NCBI GenBank assembly: GCA_002840765.1
Contig: PHCE01000018.1
Location: forward strand, 1 to 64,000
Length of the DNA stretch: 64,000 bases
From: Betaproteobacteria bacterium HGW-Betaproteobacteria-7
Lineage (GTDB): Bacteria; Pseudomonadota; Gammaproteobacteria; Burkholderiales; Rhodocyclaceae
Direction: 5' to 3'
Made by a program: the position numbers and the translations under genes. Positions within the stretch are counted from its first letter, which is position 1. Each line of letters begins with the position of its first letter. Below are positions 42,958 through 54,380 of this stretch, in pieces. The notes below the pieces were generated by a model. The model was not told the DNA's origin. It worked only from the letters and a program-made list of their open reading frames with translations, and did not search any database.

Positions 42958-43194
42958 ATGGAACTTCATCAGCACAGCATGAGCATGTTGTTTGCCCAGC
43001 TTGGCGAAGCCAACGATCATGGCAGCATCGAGCGCTTCATCAGGACCAACCGTCCTCTGGCCGGCAGCGTCCTGTTGCACGAGGCGACCTTCTGGAGCTC
43101 GGCGCAGGCCGTTTTCCTGCGTGAAGCCATCAGCGACGACGCCAACTGGGCAGTGATCGCCGATGAGCTGAATGCGGCCTTGCACGACCACTGA
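42958..43194 (+). CDS. DUF2789 family protein
   Basis: 78 residues. MELHQHSMSMLFAQLGEAND, IERFIRTNRPL, HEATFWSSAQAVFLREAISD and DDANWAVIADELNAAL match the DUF2789 pattern. Starts 23 bases after the 43-residue gene, probably in the same transcript. No function is known to me. Confidence 0.85.
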   Translation: MELHQHSMSMLFAQLGEANDHGSIERFIRTNRPLAGSVLLHEATFWSSAQAVFLREAISDDANWAVIADELNAALHDH

Positions 43195-43208
43195 GCGGAA
43201 AACCTGCC

Positions 43209-44297
43209 TTAGCTGTTGGCCGGCGGTTTGCCGTGGCCGTGGACGAGGCTGACAATCAGCGTGATCACGGTCAGCGGCAGCACATAGCTCAACATGACGC
43301 CGGAGAAAGTCGGCAGGCTGTCGTGCTGGGTCGCGGCGAGCACCAGGTAGGCGGTATAGGCGGCGTAGTAGGCAATGAAGACGCCGCCTTCCCAGCGGGC
43401 GATTTCCCGGCCGGTGATGACGATGGGCAGACAGGCAAAGGCGACGGCCAGCATGACCCAGAGGTCGAAGTTGCGTGCCGCTGCGGAAACCGCGATGCCG
43501 CCATCGGCAATGATGCTGGCAAAACCCAGGCAGGCAAAAATGTTGAAGATGTTGCTGCCGACCACGTTGCCGATGGCGATGTCGCGCTGGCCGCGAAAGG
43601 CGGCGACCAGCGAGGTGGCGATTTCCGGCATCGAGGTGCCGACGGCGACCACAGTCAGGCCGATCACCAGATCGCTGACGCCAAAGACGCGGGCAACGGC
43701 GACCGCCGCATCGACCAGCCAGTCAGCACCGACGACGAGCAGGACGAGGCCACCGATGACCAACAGTGCCTGCACGCTCCAGTGGGCATCCCAGCGGCTG
43801 GCGGTGTCCGGCATTTCCTCGGCGAATTCGTCCTGGAGCGTCTTGCTGGCATGTCGTGACTGAATGACCAGGAAGGCGCTGTAAACAATGATCAGGGCGA
43901 ACAGTAGCAGCCCTTCGCCGCGGCTGATGCTACCGTCCATGGCGAGCACCACGAAGAGCAGGCTGGCGCCGATCATGATCGGGATTTCCTGGCGGATGAT
44001 CTGTTGGTTGACCGCCAGCGGCACGATTAGCGCCGACAGGCCGAGGATCAGCAGGACGTTGGCAATGTTGCTGCCGACCACATTGCCAATGGCCAGATCG
44101 CCCGAACCGCTCAGCGCCGCACCGGCGGAAACCGCCATTTCCGGTGCGCTGGTGCCGAAAGCGACGATGGTCAGACCGACAACCAGCGGCGAGATCCCGA
44201 AGGTGAGGGCGAGGCGGGCGGCGCCGCGGACCATGAGTTCGGCGCCAATGGTCAGGGCGACGAGGCCGAGGATGAACATCAGGATGTGTTCGATCAT
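43209..44297 (-). CDS. CaCA-family Na+/Ca2+ antiporter (YrbG-like)
   Basis: 362 residues with about ten membrane helices and the two alpha repeats: VGLTIVAFGTSAPEMAVS ... GNVVGSNIANVLLILG, and IGLTVVAVGTSMPEIATSL ... GNVVGSNIFNIFACLG. These hold the ion-binding Glu and Ser/Asn residues of the family. An inner membrane exchanger. Confidence 0.94.
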   Translation of the reverse strand: MIEHILMFILGLVALTIGAELMVRGAARLALTFGISPLVVGLTIVAFGTSAPEMAVSAGAALSGSGDLAIGNVVGSNIANVLLILGLSALIVPLAVNQQIIRQEIPIMIGASLLFVVLAMDGSISRGEGLLLFALIIVYSAFLVIQSRHASKTLQDEFAEEMPDTASRWDAHWSVQALLVIGGLVLLVVGADWLVDAAVAVARVFGVSDLVIGLTVVAVGTSMPEIATSLVAAFRGQRDIAIGNVVGSNIFNIFACLGFASIIADGGIAVSAAARNFDLWVMLAVAFACLPIVITGREIARWEGGVFIAYYAAYTAYLVLAATQHDSLPTFSGVMLSYVLPLTVITLIVSLVHGHGKPPANS

Positions 44298-44311
44298 GTT
44301 TTTGTCAGTGA

Positions 44312-45369
<1,058 letters not shown>

Positions 45370-46090
45370 AGCGCCCGGCCGTGCGGCCCGAAGCGCTGCT
45401 CGTGCAGATGCACGGCGCCGTCACGACGCTGCCAGGCGACCGTCGAGGCGCGCGTGCCGTAGTTTTCCGATTTGACGAAAATGGCCGAAAGCCGCCGCTC
45501 CCATTCCAGAGAAACGCCGGTTTGCGGCAGTTCGTCGTCGGCGACGATGCTGTCATCGGCGAGCAGCGTGAAGAGGGCGTTGTCGGCGGGCAGGGCGGGC
45601 AGGGCCGCAGCGAAGCGCTGGCGGGCGGTCAGCAGCTTGGGCCACGGGCTGTCGAGCTGGTGGTTGGACAGACCATAGACGCCCGGCGCCAGGAGGCGCG
45701 GTGCGCCGTCGCGGTTGGAGCAATAGACGAGTGATTCGCCGTCGCTCAGCAGCAGGTTGAATCCCGAATAATGCTCGCCGGCCAGTCCTTGCGCGTAGTC
45801 GCTGGCCGTTTGCCTGGAAAGCAGGAAATCGCGTGTCAGCATGCCGCGCGAGCACTGGCCTTGGGCCATCCCCGGCTCACGCACATTGGTGACGGCGGCG
45901 AAGCGGCCACTACGGGTAATGCCCAGCCAAGTGCCGCCGGCTTCCCGGTCAATGCCGCCGAAGACCGCCGGCGCCTCCGGCCAGGGCGCTGCTTCGGCAG
46001 TCGGTCGGGCGTAAAACTCGTCGCGGTTGGCGGCGACGACCAGCGGGTAGTCCGCATGGGCCCGCCAGCCGACGACGATCAGGCACATCG

Positions 46091-47107
46091 CTACGCCGGA
46101 TTGACGGCGACGGCTTGAAGCTGCGGGCCTTCGCGCGAACCCAGGTGCAGGTTGGCGGCGAAGTTCGACTGGACGACGGCCAGCGCGGCAAAGCCGCCGT
46201 CCGGCGTCGGTGCCGCGCTCATCACCTTGCCACTGGCCTGGTCGAGGTTTTCCGGCGAGAACAGGTCATCTCCGGCCTGCAGCGGCACGCCACTACTGAG
46301 CCGATAGAGGTGACGCTTGACCTTGCCCAGATACTGGGTGCGGGCGACGACTTCCTGGCCCGGGTAGCAGCCCTTGTGGAAGCTGATGCCGCCAATTTTC
46401 TCGAAGTCGGCCATCTGCGGCACGAATTCTTCCTTGGTCGCCAGCGTCACCAGCGGGAAGGCGGCCTGAATGTCGAGCCAGCGCCAGACCGGCGTACCGG
46501 CCGGCCGCGCCTTGACCGTCAGCTTCTGCCACAGGCCGGCCGCTGCGGCTGCCGGGGTGGCGACGATGAAGCGCCCGGCATCGAGACGCAACACGGTGCT
46601 GCCGTTGGCGGCGCTGGTTTGCAGCGCGTCCTCTGGCGCCGGCAGGCCGGCATCGGCCAGTGCTTCGGCGGCTTGCGGGCCGGACAGGCCAAGCAGTACC
46701 TGTTCGTCCTCGGCCGCCAGCGTGACCTTGGCGCGCAGGACAAACATTTTCAGGCGCTTCAGGGTAGCTTCGAGAAGGTCGGCCGCCAGTAGCAGATGGT
46801 AGTTGTTAGCCGTGTGCCAGAGCACGAAGCTGGCCTGCATGCGGCCCTTGGCCGAACACCAGCCGGCGTGCTGCGCCTGAGCGTCAGCCAGATGATTGAC
46901 GTCGCTGGTGAACTGGCTGTGCAGGAAGGGCTTGGCCTCCTCGCCGCTGGCCTCGATCAAGGCCAGGTGCGCGAGGGGGACGATGACCATCTGGCGGCCG
47001 GCAGCCTGAAGTTCTCCGGCGGCGTCGCCGAAGCTGCTGATTTCGGAAGTGTCGCCGGCAAAAACGGCTTCCGTCGATTCGAGAAAACTGCGCCAGTTGG
47101 GGTTCAT
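46091..47107 (-). CDS. ygfZ: Folate-binding Fe-S maintenance protein YgfZ
   Basis: 338 residues from the ATG at 47107 behind AGGAG. It has the GcvT-like fold and the diagnostic KGCYPGQEVVAR motif with conserved Cys. It supports repair and assembly of certain Fe-S enzymes. Divergent from mltG. Confidence 0.93.
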   Translation of the reverse strand: MNPNWRSFLESTEAVFAGDTSEISSFGDAAGELQAAGRQMVIVPLAHLALIEASGEEAKPFLHSQFTSDVNHLADAQAQHAGWCSAKGRMQASFVLWHTANNYHLLLAADLLEATLKRLKMFVLRAKVTLAAEDEQVLLGLSGPQAAEALADAGLPAPEDALQTSAANGSTVLRLDAGRFIVATPAAAAAGLWQKLTVKARPAGTPVWRWLDIQAAFPLVTLATKEEFVPQMADFEKIGGISFHKGCYPGQEVVARTQYLGKVKRHLYRLSSGVPLQAGDDLFSPENLDQASGKVMSAAPTPDGGFAALAVVQSNFAANLHLGSREGPQLQAVAVNPA

Positions 47108-47198
47108 GAGGGCTCCTGAGGGGTTTGCGATATTATATCGCCCGATTTCATCTGCTCGTTTCACACGGGCAAGACCCGCCTCCCGCCGACGAGTTCCC

Positions 47199-48194
47199 GT
47201 GCGTTTCCTGAAAAAACTGTTGCTTCTGATCCTGCTGCTGCTCGGCATTGCTGCCGGTGGCCTGTGGTGGTGGGTGAACCAACCGCTGGCGTTGCGTGGC
47301 TCGCCGGTCGACTTTCATGTGACAACGGGCAGCAGTTTGCGTGCCGCCATCGTCCAGATGCGCGCGGCCGGCATCCAGCTCCAGCCGACCTTGCTGCTGC
47401 TGGTGGCTCGTCTGCAGGGTGCCGACACCGGCATCAAGGCGGGTAGTTATTCGGTCAAGCAGGGGATTACCGCGCGGCAGTTGCTGGACAAGCTGACCCG
47501 GGGCAAGGTGACCCAGGGTGACATCACCCTGATCGAAGGCTGGACCCTGCGCCAGTGGCGGGCCCGGCTGGATGCCCATCCCGATCTCCTGCCCGACAGC
47601 CGCGGCTTGAGTGAAGGCGAGATCAGCCGTCGGCTGGGCCTCGAGCATCAACACCTCGAGGGCTGGCTGCTCCCCGATACTTATTTGTTCGACAAGCAAT
47701 CCAGCGCGCTTGATCTGATTGCCCGTGCGGTGCGCGAGATGCAGCGCCGGCTGGCCGAGGAGTGGGAAACGCGTGATCCGGGCTTGCCCTACCGGACGCC
47801 GTACGAAGCTCTGATCATGGCGTCGATCATCGAAAAGGAAACCGGCCGCGAGGCCGACCGTCAGCTGGTCGCTTCCGTCTTCGTCAATCGCCTGCGTATC
47901 GGCATGCCGCTGCAGACCGATCCGACCGTGATCTACGGCCTGGGCGAAGCCTTTGACGGCAACTTGCGCAAGCGCGACCTGCAGACGGATACGCCCTACA
48001 ATACCTACACCCGCCGCGGTCTGCCGCCGACGCCGATCGCCATGCCCGGCCTGGCTTCCATCCGCGCCGCCATGCATCCGGCAGAATCCAGTGCGCTGTA
48101 CTTCGTCGCCCGCGGCGACGGCAGCAGCCAGTTTTCCAATACGCTCGACGAACACAACCGGGCGGTCAATAGATTTCAGCGAGGTGGGCAGTGA
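47199..48194 (+). CDS. mltG: Endolytic murein transglycosylase MltG
   Basis: 331 residues from the GTG at 47199 ([20 protein letters not shown], one membrane helix). The YceG domain has [20 protein letters not shown] (catalytic Glu) and [34 protein letters not shown]. It cuts nascent glycan strands in the periplasm. Its stop overlaps the tmk start by 4 nt. Confidence 0.95.
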   Translation: MRFLKKLLLLILLLLGIAAGGLWWWVNQPLALRGSPVDFHVTTGSSLRAAIVQMRAAGIQLQPTLLLLVARLQGADTGIKAGSYSVKQGITARQLLDKLTRGKVTQGDITLIEGWTLRQWRARLDAHPDLLPDSRGLSEGEISRRLGLEHQHLEGWLLPDTYLFDKQSSALDLIARAVREMQRRLAEEWETRDPGLPYRTPYEALIMASIIEKETGREADRQLVASVFVNRLRIGMPLQTDPTVIYGLGEAFDGNLRKRDLQTDTPYNTYTRRGLPPTPIAMPGLASIRAAMHPAESSALYFVARGDGSSQFSNTLDEHNRAVNRFQRGGQ

Positions 48195-48799
48195 AGGGCA
48201 AGTTCATCACTTTCGAAGGCATCGACGGGGCCGGCAAGAGCAGTCACGTCGACTGGTTGGCTGAGCGTCTGCGCCAGCGCGGACTGACGGTGCAAGTGAC
48301 GCGCGAACCAGGTGGCACGGCGCTCGGCGAAAAGTTGCGCGATCTGCTGCTCAATCAGTCCATGCATCTGGAAACCGAAACACTGCTGATGTTCGCTGCC
48401 CGCCGTGAGCATCTGGCGCAGGTCATCGAACCGGCACTGGCGCGTGGCGAATGGGTGGTCTGCGATCGTTTCACCGATGCCACCCATGCTTACCAGGGCG
48501 GTGGTCGTGGCCTTGAACGGAGCAAGCTGCAGGCGCTCGAGCACTGGGTACATGAGCATCTGCAGCCGAACCTGACGCTGCTCTTTGATCTGCCGCTGGA
48601 AGTGGCGCGCGAGCGCATCGCCGTCGCCAGTCGCGACCTCGACCGCTTCGAGCAGGAGCGTGCCGATTTCCATGAGCGGGTGCGCCATGCCTATCTGGAA
48701 AGGGCGCATGGCCACCCGGAGCGGATGCGCGTGATCGATGCCAATAACACCCTGGATAATATTCGCAAACGACTTGAAGAAATAATCGCAACGATCTGA
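48191..48799 (+). CDS. tmk: Thymidylate kinase
   Basis: 202 residues from a GTG. P-loop [34 protein letters not shown]. It phosphorylates dTMP to dTDP. In the conserved mltG-tmk-holB-pilZ-tatD order. Confidence 0.96.
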   Translation: MKGKFITFEGIDGAGKSSHVDWLAERLRQRGLTVQVTREPGGTALGEKLRDLLLNQSMHLETETLLMFAARREHLAQVIEPALARGEWVVCDRFTDATHAYQGGGRGLERSKLQALEHWVHEHLQPNLTLLFDLPLEVARERIAVASRDLDRFEQERADFHERVRHAYLERAHGHPERMRVIDANNTLDNIRKRLEEIIATI

Positions 48800-48801
48800 T
48801 A

Positions 48802-49824
48802 ATGAACGTTATAAGTCTTCACGATCAAGTCTGGAAATCGCTGCAGGGGCGGCGGGCGCAAATGCCGCATGCCTTGCTGCTTCTCGGTCAGCGCGGCTTG
48901 GGTAAATTCGATCTGGCCCGCCAGTTCGCCGCCAGCCTGCTCTGCGAGCAGCCGCAGGTCGATGGGCTGGCCTGTGGTCGCTGCCTGGCCTGCAACTGGT
49001 ATGCCCAAGGCAATCATCCGGATTTTCGTTTGCTGCAGCCGGAGGCCATGGCCGAAGAGGCGGAAGCGGAAGAGGGGAAGAAGAAGGCCAGTCAACAGAT
49101 CACCATCGACCAGGTGCGTGGCCTCGACGAGTTTCTCAACGTCGGCACGCATCGCGGTGGCCTGCGCATCATCATCGTCAATCCGACCGAGGCGATGAAT
49201 CGGGCGACCGCAAACGCACTTCTTAAAACGCTTGAAGAACCTGCGCCAAGTACGTTGTTTTTAATGGTTTCAAGTGATCCGATGCGCTTGCTGCCGACGA
49301 TCCGCAGCCGCTGCCAGGTGGTACCGGTTCCCTTGCCCTCGGCCGCCCGGGCCGAGCAGGTGCTGGCCGAACACGGCGTAGCCGACGCCAAGCGCTGGTT
49401 GGCGCTGGCTGGCGGTGCCCCGGGACTGGCACTGGAATGGTCGGCCTCCGGTCAGACCGACTGGCTGGCGGCACTGACTCGCCGCCTGGCGGCTGGCGAG
49501 GCGGTGGAGCCGTTGCTACTGGCGGGCGAACTGGAAAAGGCGGTCAAGGACAGCAAGGGCCGCCTGCCGCTGAAGGCGATTGTCGAAGGTCTGCAGAAAT
49601 GGCTGGTTGACCTGATGCTCGCCGGGAATGGTTTGCCGGTGCGCTATTTTCTGCCCCAGGCGGCCACAATCGCCAGCCTCGCTGCTATGATTCCGCCGGC
49701 GCGCCTGATTCAGTCGTATCGAGCGACCATCGTGCGGCGCCGGGAAGCTGAACAACCTTTGAACGCGCGCCTGTTTCTCGAAGGCATTTTTCTGGACTAC
49801 CGTGCCCTGTTTGCCAATCGATAG
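48802..49824 (+). CDS. holB: DNA polymerase III delta' subunit
   Basis: 340 residues. The clamp-loader AAA+ fold is seen in HALLLLGQRGLGKFDLARQF, a zinc-binding Cys set CGRCLACNW, and NALLKTLEEPAPSTLFLMVS. The P-loop GQRGLGKF is degenerate, as usual for delta'. Two bases after tmk. Confidence 0.95.
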   Translation: MNVISLHDQVWKSLQGRRAQMPHALLLLGQRGLGKFDLARQFAASLLCEQPQVDGLACGRCLACNWYAQGNHPDFRLLQPEAMAEEAEAEEGKKKASQQITIDQVRGLDEFLNVGTHRGGLRIIIVNPTEAMNRATANALLKTLEEPAPSTLFLMVSSDPMRLLPTIRSRCQVVPVPLPSAARAEQVLAEHGVADAKRWLALAGGAPGLALEWSASGQTDWLAALTRRLAAGEAVEPLLLAGELEKAVKDSKGRLPLKAIVEGLQKWLVDLMLAGNGLPVRYFLPQAATIASLAAMIPPARLIQSYRATIVRRREAEQPLNARLFLEGIFLDYRALFANR

Positions 49825-49827
49825 CCG

Positions 49828-50190
49828 ATGAGCGAAGCCAAATCCCCGCCGCTGCGCCCTAGCGTCCTGTCGCTGAACATCAATTCCAAGTCGGCGCTCT
49901 ACGCCGCTTTCATGCCGCACCTGCGCGCCGGTGGCATCTTCATTCCGACCACCCGCAGTTACAGCATCGGCGACGAAGTCTTCATGCTGCTGTCGCTGAT
50001 GGAGGATCCGGCCAAGCTGCCGATCGCCGGTACCGTCGTCTGGGTGACGCCGGCCGGCGCCCAGAATGGCCGGGCACAAGGTATTGGCGTGCATTTCAAC
50101 AATGACGAAAGCGGCCAGGAAGCCCGCCGCAAGATCGAAGGTCTGCTGGGCGGCGTCATGCAGTCGTCGCGCCCGACGCACACGCTCTGA
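49828..50190 (+). CDS. pilZ: PilZ-domain protein
   Basis: 120 residues. Short PilZ fold (LRAGGIFIPTTRSY, GTVVWVTPAGAQ, QGIGVHFNNDESGQEAR) of the type IV pilus PilZ type, which lacks the N-terminal RxxxR c-di-GMP motif. Its position between holB and tatD is the classical one. Confidence 0.9.
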   Translation: MSEAKSPPLRPSVLSLNINSKSALYAAFMPHLRAGGIFIPTTRSYSIGDEVFMLLSLMEDPAKLPIAGTVVWVTPAGAQNGRAQGIGVHFNNDESGQEARRKIEGLLGGVMQSSRPTHTL

Positions 50191-50198
50191 TCGGCGCC

Positions 50199-50981
50199 AT
50201 GCTGGTCGACTCGCACTGTCATCTTGATTTCCCCGGTCTCGCCGAGCGCCTGCCGGAAGTGCTCGCTGCCATGCAGGACAACGGCGTTGGCCTGGCCCTG
50301 TGCATCGGCGTCAATCTCGAGGATTTGCCGCAGGTACTGGCGCTGGCCGAGCGCGATCCGCGCCTCTACGCGACGGTCGGCGTCCATCCCGAATACACGG
50401 ATGTCGAAGAGCCGACGGTCGAGCGTCTGGTCGAACTGGCCAGCCATCCACGTGTCGTCGCCATCGGCGAAACCGGCCTCGACTATTACTGGCAGAAGGA
50501 CAAGCCGGAGTGGCAGCGCCAGCGTTTCCGCAACCACATCGAAGCGGCGCGCCGCTGCGCCAAGCCACTGGTAGTGCATACCCGCGAATCGGCGGCTGAC
50601 ACCTTGCGTCTGCTGCGCGAAGAGCGTGCCGATGCGGTAGGCGGCGTCATGCACTGTTTCACCGAGGACTGGGAGGTGGCCCGCGTCGCCCTCGATCTCG
50701 GTTTCTACCTGTCGTTTTCCGGTATCGTCACCTTCAAGAACGCGGCCATCGTCAAGGACGTCGCCAGCAAATGTCCGCTCGACCGTATCCTGGTCGAGAC
50801 CGATTCACCTTACCTGGCGCCAACGCCGTTCCGCGGCAAGCCCAACCAGCCGGCCTATGTCCGTTACGTTGCCGAGGAGATCGCACGGCTGCGTGGACTG
50901 TCGCCAGAGGCTGTGGCGCAGGCGACGACCGACAACTTTTTTGCGCTTTTCCGGGACGTTCCGAGGCCCATGTCATCATGA
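50199..50981 (+). CDS. TatD-family metal-dependent hydrolase
   Basis: 260 residues. Metal ligands are visible in VDSHCHLDF, GETGLDYYW, VVHTRES, GVMHCFTED and VETDSPYLAP. DNase or D-Tyr-tRNA deacylase-like roles are described for the family. Its stop overlaps the ankyrin gene start. Confidence 0.93.
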   Translation: MLVDSHCHLDFPGLAERLPEVLAAMQDNGVGLALCIGVNLEDLPQVLALAERDPRLYATVGVHPEYTDVEEPTVERLVELASHPRVVAIGETGLDYYWQKDKPEWQRQRFRNHIEAARRCAKPLVVHTRESAADTLRLLREERADAVGGVMHCFTEDWEVARVALDLGFYLSFSGIVTFKNAAIVKDVASKCPLDRILVETDSPYLAPTPFRGKPNQPAYVRYVAEEIARLRGLSPEAVAQATTDNFFALFRDVPRPMSS

Positions 50982-51637
50982 AAAAACTGTTTTCACTGGC
51001 CGTTCTGGCGCTCTCCCTGTCCGCTCCCGTCAGTAGCGCCACCTACGATGATCTGATCAATGCCGCCCGTATGGGCGACAGCCGCGAGGTGGCGGCGCTG
51101 ATCGGCAAGGGGGCCTCGGCCGATACCACCGATATCGAAGGCAATACGCTGCTCATGCTGGCGGCCCGCGATGGGCACGACCAGCTGGTTGATCTGCTGA
51201 TTAGCCAGCGGGTCAAGCTGAACGCGCGCAATTCCGCTGGCGACACGGCGCTGCGCCTGGCCGCTTTTCGCGGCCACCTGAAATCGGTCGAACTGCTGGT
51301 GACGGCCGGTGCAGCGCTCAACAATCCGGGCTGGACACCGCTCGCCTACGCAGCCTTTGCCGGCCATGCGGAGATCGTTCGCGTGCTGATCAAGGCCGGT
51401 GCCGACATCAATGCGGCGAGCGAGAACGGCACGACGCCGCTGATCGCAGCAGCCCGCAATGGCCATATGTCGGTTGTCGAGCTGTTGCTGGCCCAACGCG
51501 CCGATACCAATCGGAAGCTGGAATCGGGCGAAACCGCGCTCGATATGGCGTTGAAGAACCAGAATACGGACATTGCCGACCGCCTGCGCAAGGCTGGTGG
51601 CAAATCCGGCCGCAGCGTCAGCATCGAGGTGCGCTGA
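50978..51637 (+). CDS. Secreted ankyrin-repeat protein
   Basis: 219 residues. Signal peptide (MKKLFSLAVLALSLSAPVSS) then five to six ankyrin repeats of about 33 residues (EGNTLLMLAARDGHDQLVDL, AGDTALRLAAFRGHLKSVEL, GWTPLAYAAFAGHAEIVRVL, NGTTPLIAAARNGHMSVVEL). Periplasmic scaffold of unknown partner. Last gene of the mltG operon. Confidence 0.92.
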   Translation: MKKLFSLAVLALSLSAPVSSATYDDLINAARMGDSREVAALIGKGASADTTDIEGNTLLMLAARDGHDQLVDLLISQRVKLNARNSAGDTALRLAAFRGHLKSVELLVTAGAALNNPGWTPLAYAAFAGHAEIVRVLIKAGADINAASENGTTPLIAAARNGHMSVVELLLAQRADTNRKLESGETALDMALKNQNTDIADRLRKAGGKSGRSVSIEVR

Positions 51638-51644
51638 ACGCTGG

Positions 51645-52403
51645 CTAGGTCAGGCCAATGAGGGCCATCTTGCGGCGCAGGTAGGCGATCTGCGTCTGCA
51701 ACGGCAGTTGCTTGGGGCAGACGTCGTGGCAGCCGAGCAGGGCCATGCAGCCGAACACGCCGTCGTCGTCGCCGATCAGTTCGTAAAAATCCTCGTCATT
51801 GCGCTGGTCGCGCGGGTCTAGGCGGAAGCGGGCGATCTTGTTGAGGCCGACCGCACCGACGAAATCCTCGCGCATCTGCGCCGTGCCGCAACCGGCGATG
51901 CAACAGCCACATTCGATGCAGCGGTCGAGTTCGTAGATGGCCTCGGCCAACTCCGGTTCCATGCGCGCTTCCAGGGCATCGGCATCGACCTTCGCGTGGT
52001 CGTGAATCCAGGTTTGCAGCCGTTCGCTGGTGCCGCGCATCCATTTGCCGGTATTGACCGACAGGTCGCCGATCAATTCGAAGAAGGGCAGCGCTGCCAG
52101 CGTGATGCGCGGACCGAGGTCGCGGGTCAGGGTCCGGCAAGCGAGGCCCGGGCGGCCGTCGATGAGCATGGCGCAGCTGCCGCAGATGCCGGCGCGGCAG
52201 ACGAAGTCGAACTGCAGCGAAGGATCCTGCGTGCTGCGGATTTCGTTGAGGGCGATGAACAGCGTCATGCCTTCGGCTTCCTCGATATGGAAGCTCTGCA
52301 GTTGCGGGGTGCTCGTCGGGTCGGCCGGGTTGTGGCGGAGGATGGCGATCTCCAGACGGCGCTGTTCCTGCTTCTTGCGCTGGCGATGCAGGATACCGAT
52401 CAT
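51645..52403 (-). CDS. frdB: Fumarate reductase/succinate dehydrogenase iron-sulfur subunit
   Basis: 252 residues. [2Fe-2S] ligands in FVCRAGICGSCAMLIDG and GLAC, [4Fe-4S] in CIECGCCIAGC, [3Fe-4S] in CMALLGCHDVCP. Overlaps frdA by 4 nt. Passes electrons between the membrane cytochrome and the flavoprotein. Confidence 0.93.
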   Translation of the reverse strand: MIGILHRQRKKQEQRRLEIAILRHNPADPTSTPQLQSFHIEEAEGMTLFIALNEIRSTQDPSLQFDFVCRAGICGSCAMLIDGRPGLACRTLTRDLGPRITLAALPFFELIGDLSVNTGKWMRGTSERLQTWIHDHAKVDADALEARMEPELAEAIYELDRCIECGCCIAGCGTAQMREDFVGAVGLNKIARFRLDPRDQRNDEDFYELIGDDDGVFGCMALLGCHDVCPKQLPLQTQIAYLRRKMALIGLT

Positions 52404-54379
52404 GCGTTCTCCTCCAGACGGGCGTTGGCGCCGCGCAGGTGTGGCGGCAGCAGGTGGCGGAAGGGCATCAGGGCCTGCTGCATGGTGTGGCGGTCGGTGT
52501 CGCCGAGTTCGCTGCGGATCTGTTCGATTTTCGCCAGGCGCAACGCGGTTTCCGGGTGTTCGATGGCATCACGCGCGCCGTAGCCGCGCCAGCCGGGCGG
52601 CAATTCCATGCGGCGGATGTCGAGCGTTTCATATTCGAGGGTCGGCACGCGTTGTTCGGCATCGCGCCAGTAGGCGAGCGTGCGCTTCAGCCAGTGGGCA
52701 TCGTCGCGCTGCGGATGATCCTCGCGGAAGTGGGCGCCGCGGCTCTCGGTTCGTTGCAGAGCGCCGTAAGCCACGCACAGGGCCAGTTTGAGCATTTTCT
52801 GCAGGCGCCAGGCGGTGGTCAGTTCCGGATTGGCACCGGGGGCTGAAGTGCGCAGGCCGATCTGCCGGCTACGCAGGAGCAGAGCTTTCAGTTCGTCGAC
52901 GGCGGCAGCCAGGGCTTCGCCGTTGCGCACGATGCCGACCTGCTCGCTCATGATCGTTTGCATGCGCAGCAGCAACTGGCTGGCGCTTTCACCACCACGG
53001 CTGGCCGCCAGCTGGCTGAAGCGGCCGTTTTCCTGCTCCCAGCAATCGCGGACCAGGGCCGTCGACACATGCATGTCGCCTTCCGCCGAGGCGCAGAAAT
53101 CGGCGATGGCCTCGCCGACGATCATGCCGGCAACGACGGTTTCGGCGACCGAATTGCCGCCCAGGCGGTTGAAACCATGCAGGTCCCAGCAGGCCGCTTC
53201 GCCGCAGGCGAACAGGCCGCGCAGCCCGCGTGCCGCTCCATGGGCATCGGTGCGGATGCCGCCCATCGAATAATGCTGGGCCGGGCGCACCGGAATCCAT
53301 TCCTTGGCCGGGTCGATACCGAGGAAGTGCTGGCAGATTTCCTTCACTTCGCGCAGCTTGCCGTTGATGTGCGCTTCGCCGAGCAGCGTGATGTCGAGCC
53401 ACAGGTGTTCGCCGAAGCGGTTGCGGGCGCCCTTGCCGCTGCGGATATGGGCCTCCATGCGCCGGGCGACGACATCGCGCGAGGCCAGTTCCTTCTTTTC
53501 CGGCTCGTAATCCGGCATGAAACGGTGGCCATCGACATCGCGCAGCAGACCGCCGTCGCCGCGACAGCCCTCGGTGACCAGGATGCCGGCCGGGAAGATG
53601 GCGGTCGGGTGGAACTGCACGGCCTCCATGTTGGCCAGCGGTACGACGCCGGTTTCCAGGGCGATGGCGGCGCCGATGCCCTCGTTGATCACGGCATTGG
53701 TCGTCGATCGGTAAATCCGCCCGAAACCGCCGGTGGCCATGCAGGTGGCCCGGGCGACGTAGGCGAGCAGCTTGCCGTTGCTCAGGTTGCGGACGATGGC
53801 GCCGTAGCAGCGGGTGCCGTCGTGGATCAGCGAGACCGCTTCCATGCGCTCATGGACCGGAATCCCGGCGGCAATGGTCTGGTCGCTGACGGCGTAGAGC
53901 ATGGCGTGGCCAGTGCCGTCGGAGACGTAGCAGGTGCGCCATTTCCGGGTGCCGCCGAAGTCGCGGGCAGTAATCAGGCCGTGGGCGGCCTCCGGCTCGT
54001 TCAGGGTGATCCGCTGGCTGTCGATGATGACTTCGTGCGGCCCGGCTTGCACACGATTCCACGGCACGCCCCAGGCGGCCAGTTCGCGCACGGCCTTGGG
54101 GGCCGTGTGGACGAACATCCGGGCAACCTCCTGATCAGCAGCCCAGTCGCTGCCGCGCACGGTGTCAGCAAAATGCACATCCTCATTGTCGCCGGCACCC
54201 TTGGCCGTATGGCCCAGGCTGGCCTGCATGCCACCCTGGGCAGCGGCCGAATGCGAGCGCTTGGGCGGCACCAGGCTGAGGATGATGACCTTCTGGCCAC
54301 GCTTGCGGGCAGCGAGCGCGGCGCGCAGGCCAGCCAGTCCGCCGCCGATGACGAGGACGTCGGAATGGATGATTTCCAT
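52400..54379 (-). CDS. frdA: Fumarate reductase flavoprotein subunit
   Basis: 659 residues from the ATG at 54379. FAD-binding IGGGLAGLRAALAARKRG, the flavinylated-His segment RSHSAAAQGGMQASLG, and the capping-domain HPTAIF and RPAQHYSMGGIRTDAHG. Length and gene order C-A-B match the Wolinella-type fumarate reductase. Direction of the reaction in vivo cannot be read from sequence. Confidence 0.93.
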   Translation of the reverse strand: MEIIHSDVLVIGGGLAGLRAALAARKRGQKVIILSLVPPKRSHSAAAQGGMQASLGHTAKGAGDNEDVHFADTVRGSDWAADQEVARMFVHTAPKAVRELAAWGVPWNRVQAGPHEVIIDSQRITLNEPEAAHGLITARDFGGTRKWRTCYVSDGTGHAMLYAVSDQTIAAGIPVHERMEAVSLIHDGTRCYGAIVRNLSNGKLLAYVARATCMATGGFGRIYRSTTNAVINEGIGAAIALETGVVPLANMEAVQFHPTAIFPAGILVTEGCRGDGGLLRDVDGHRFMPDYEPEKKELASRDVVARRMEAHIRSGKGARNRFGEHLWLDITLLGEAHINGKLREVKEICQHFLGIDPAKEWIPVRPAQHYSMGGIRTDAHGAARGLRGLFACGEAACWDLHGFNRLGGNSVAETVVAGMIVGEAIADFCASAEGDMHVSTALVRDCWEQENGRFSQLAASRGGESASQLLLRMQTIMSEQVGIVRNGEALAAAVDELKALLLRSRQIGLRTSAPGANPELTTAWRLQKMLKLALCVAYGALQRTESRGAHFREDHPQRDDAHWLKRTLAYWRDAEQRVPTLEYETLDIRRMELPPGWRGYGARDAIEHPETALRLAKIEQIRSELGDTDRHTMQQALMPFRHLLPPHLRGANARLEENA

Positions 54380-54380
54380 G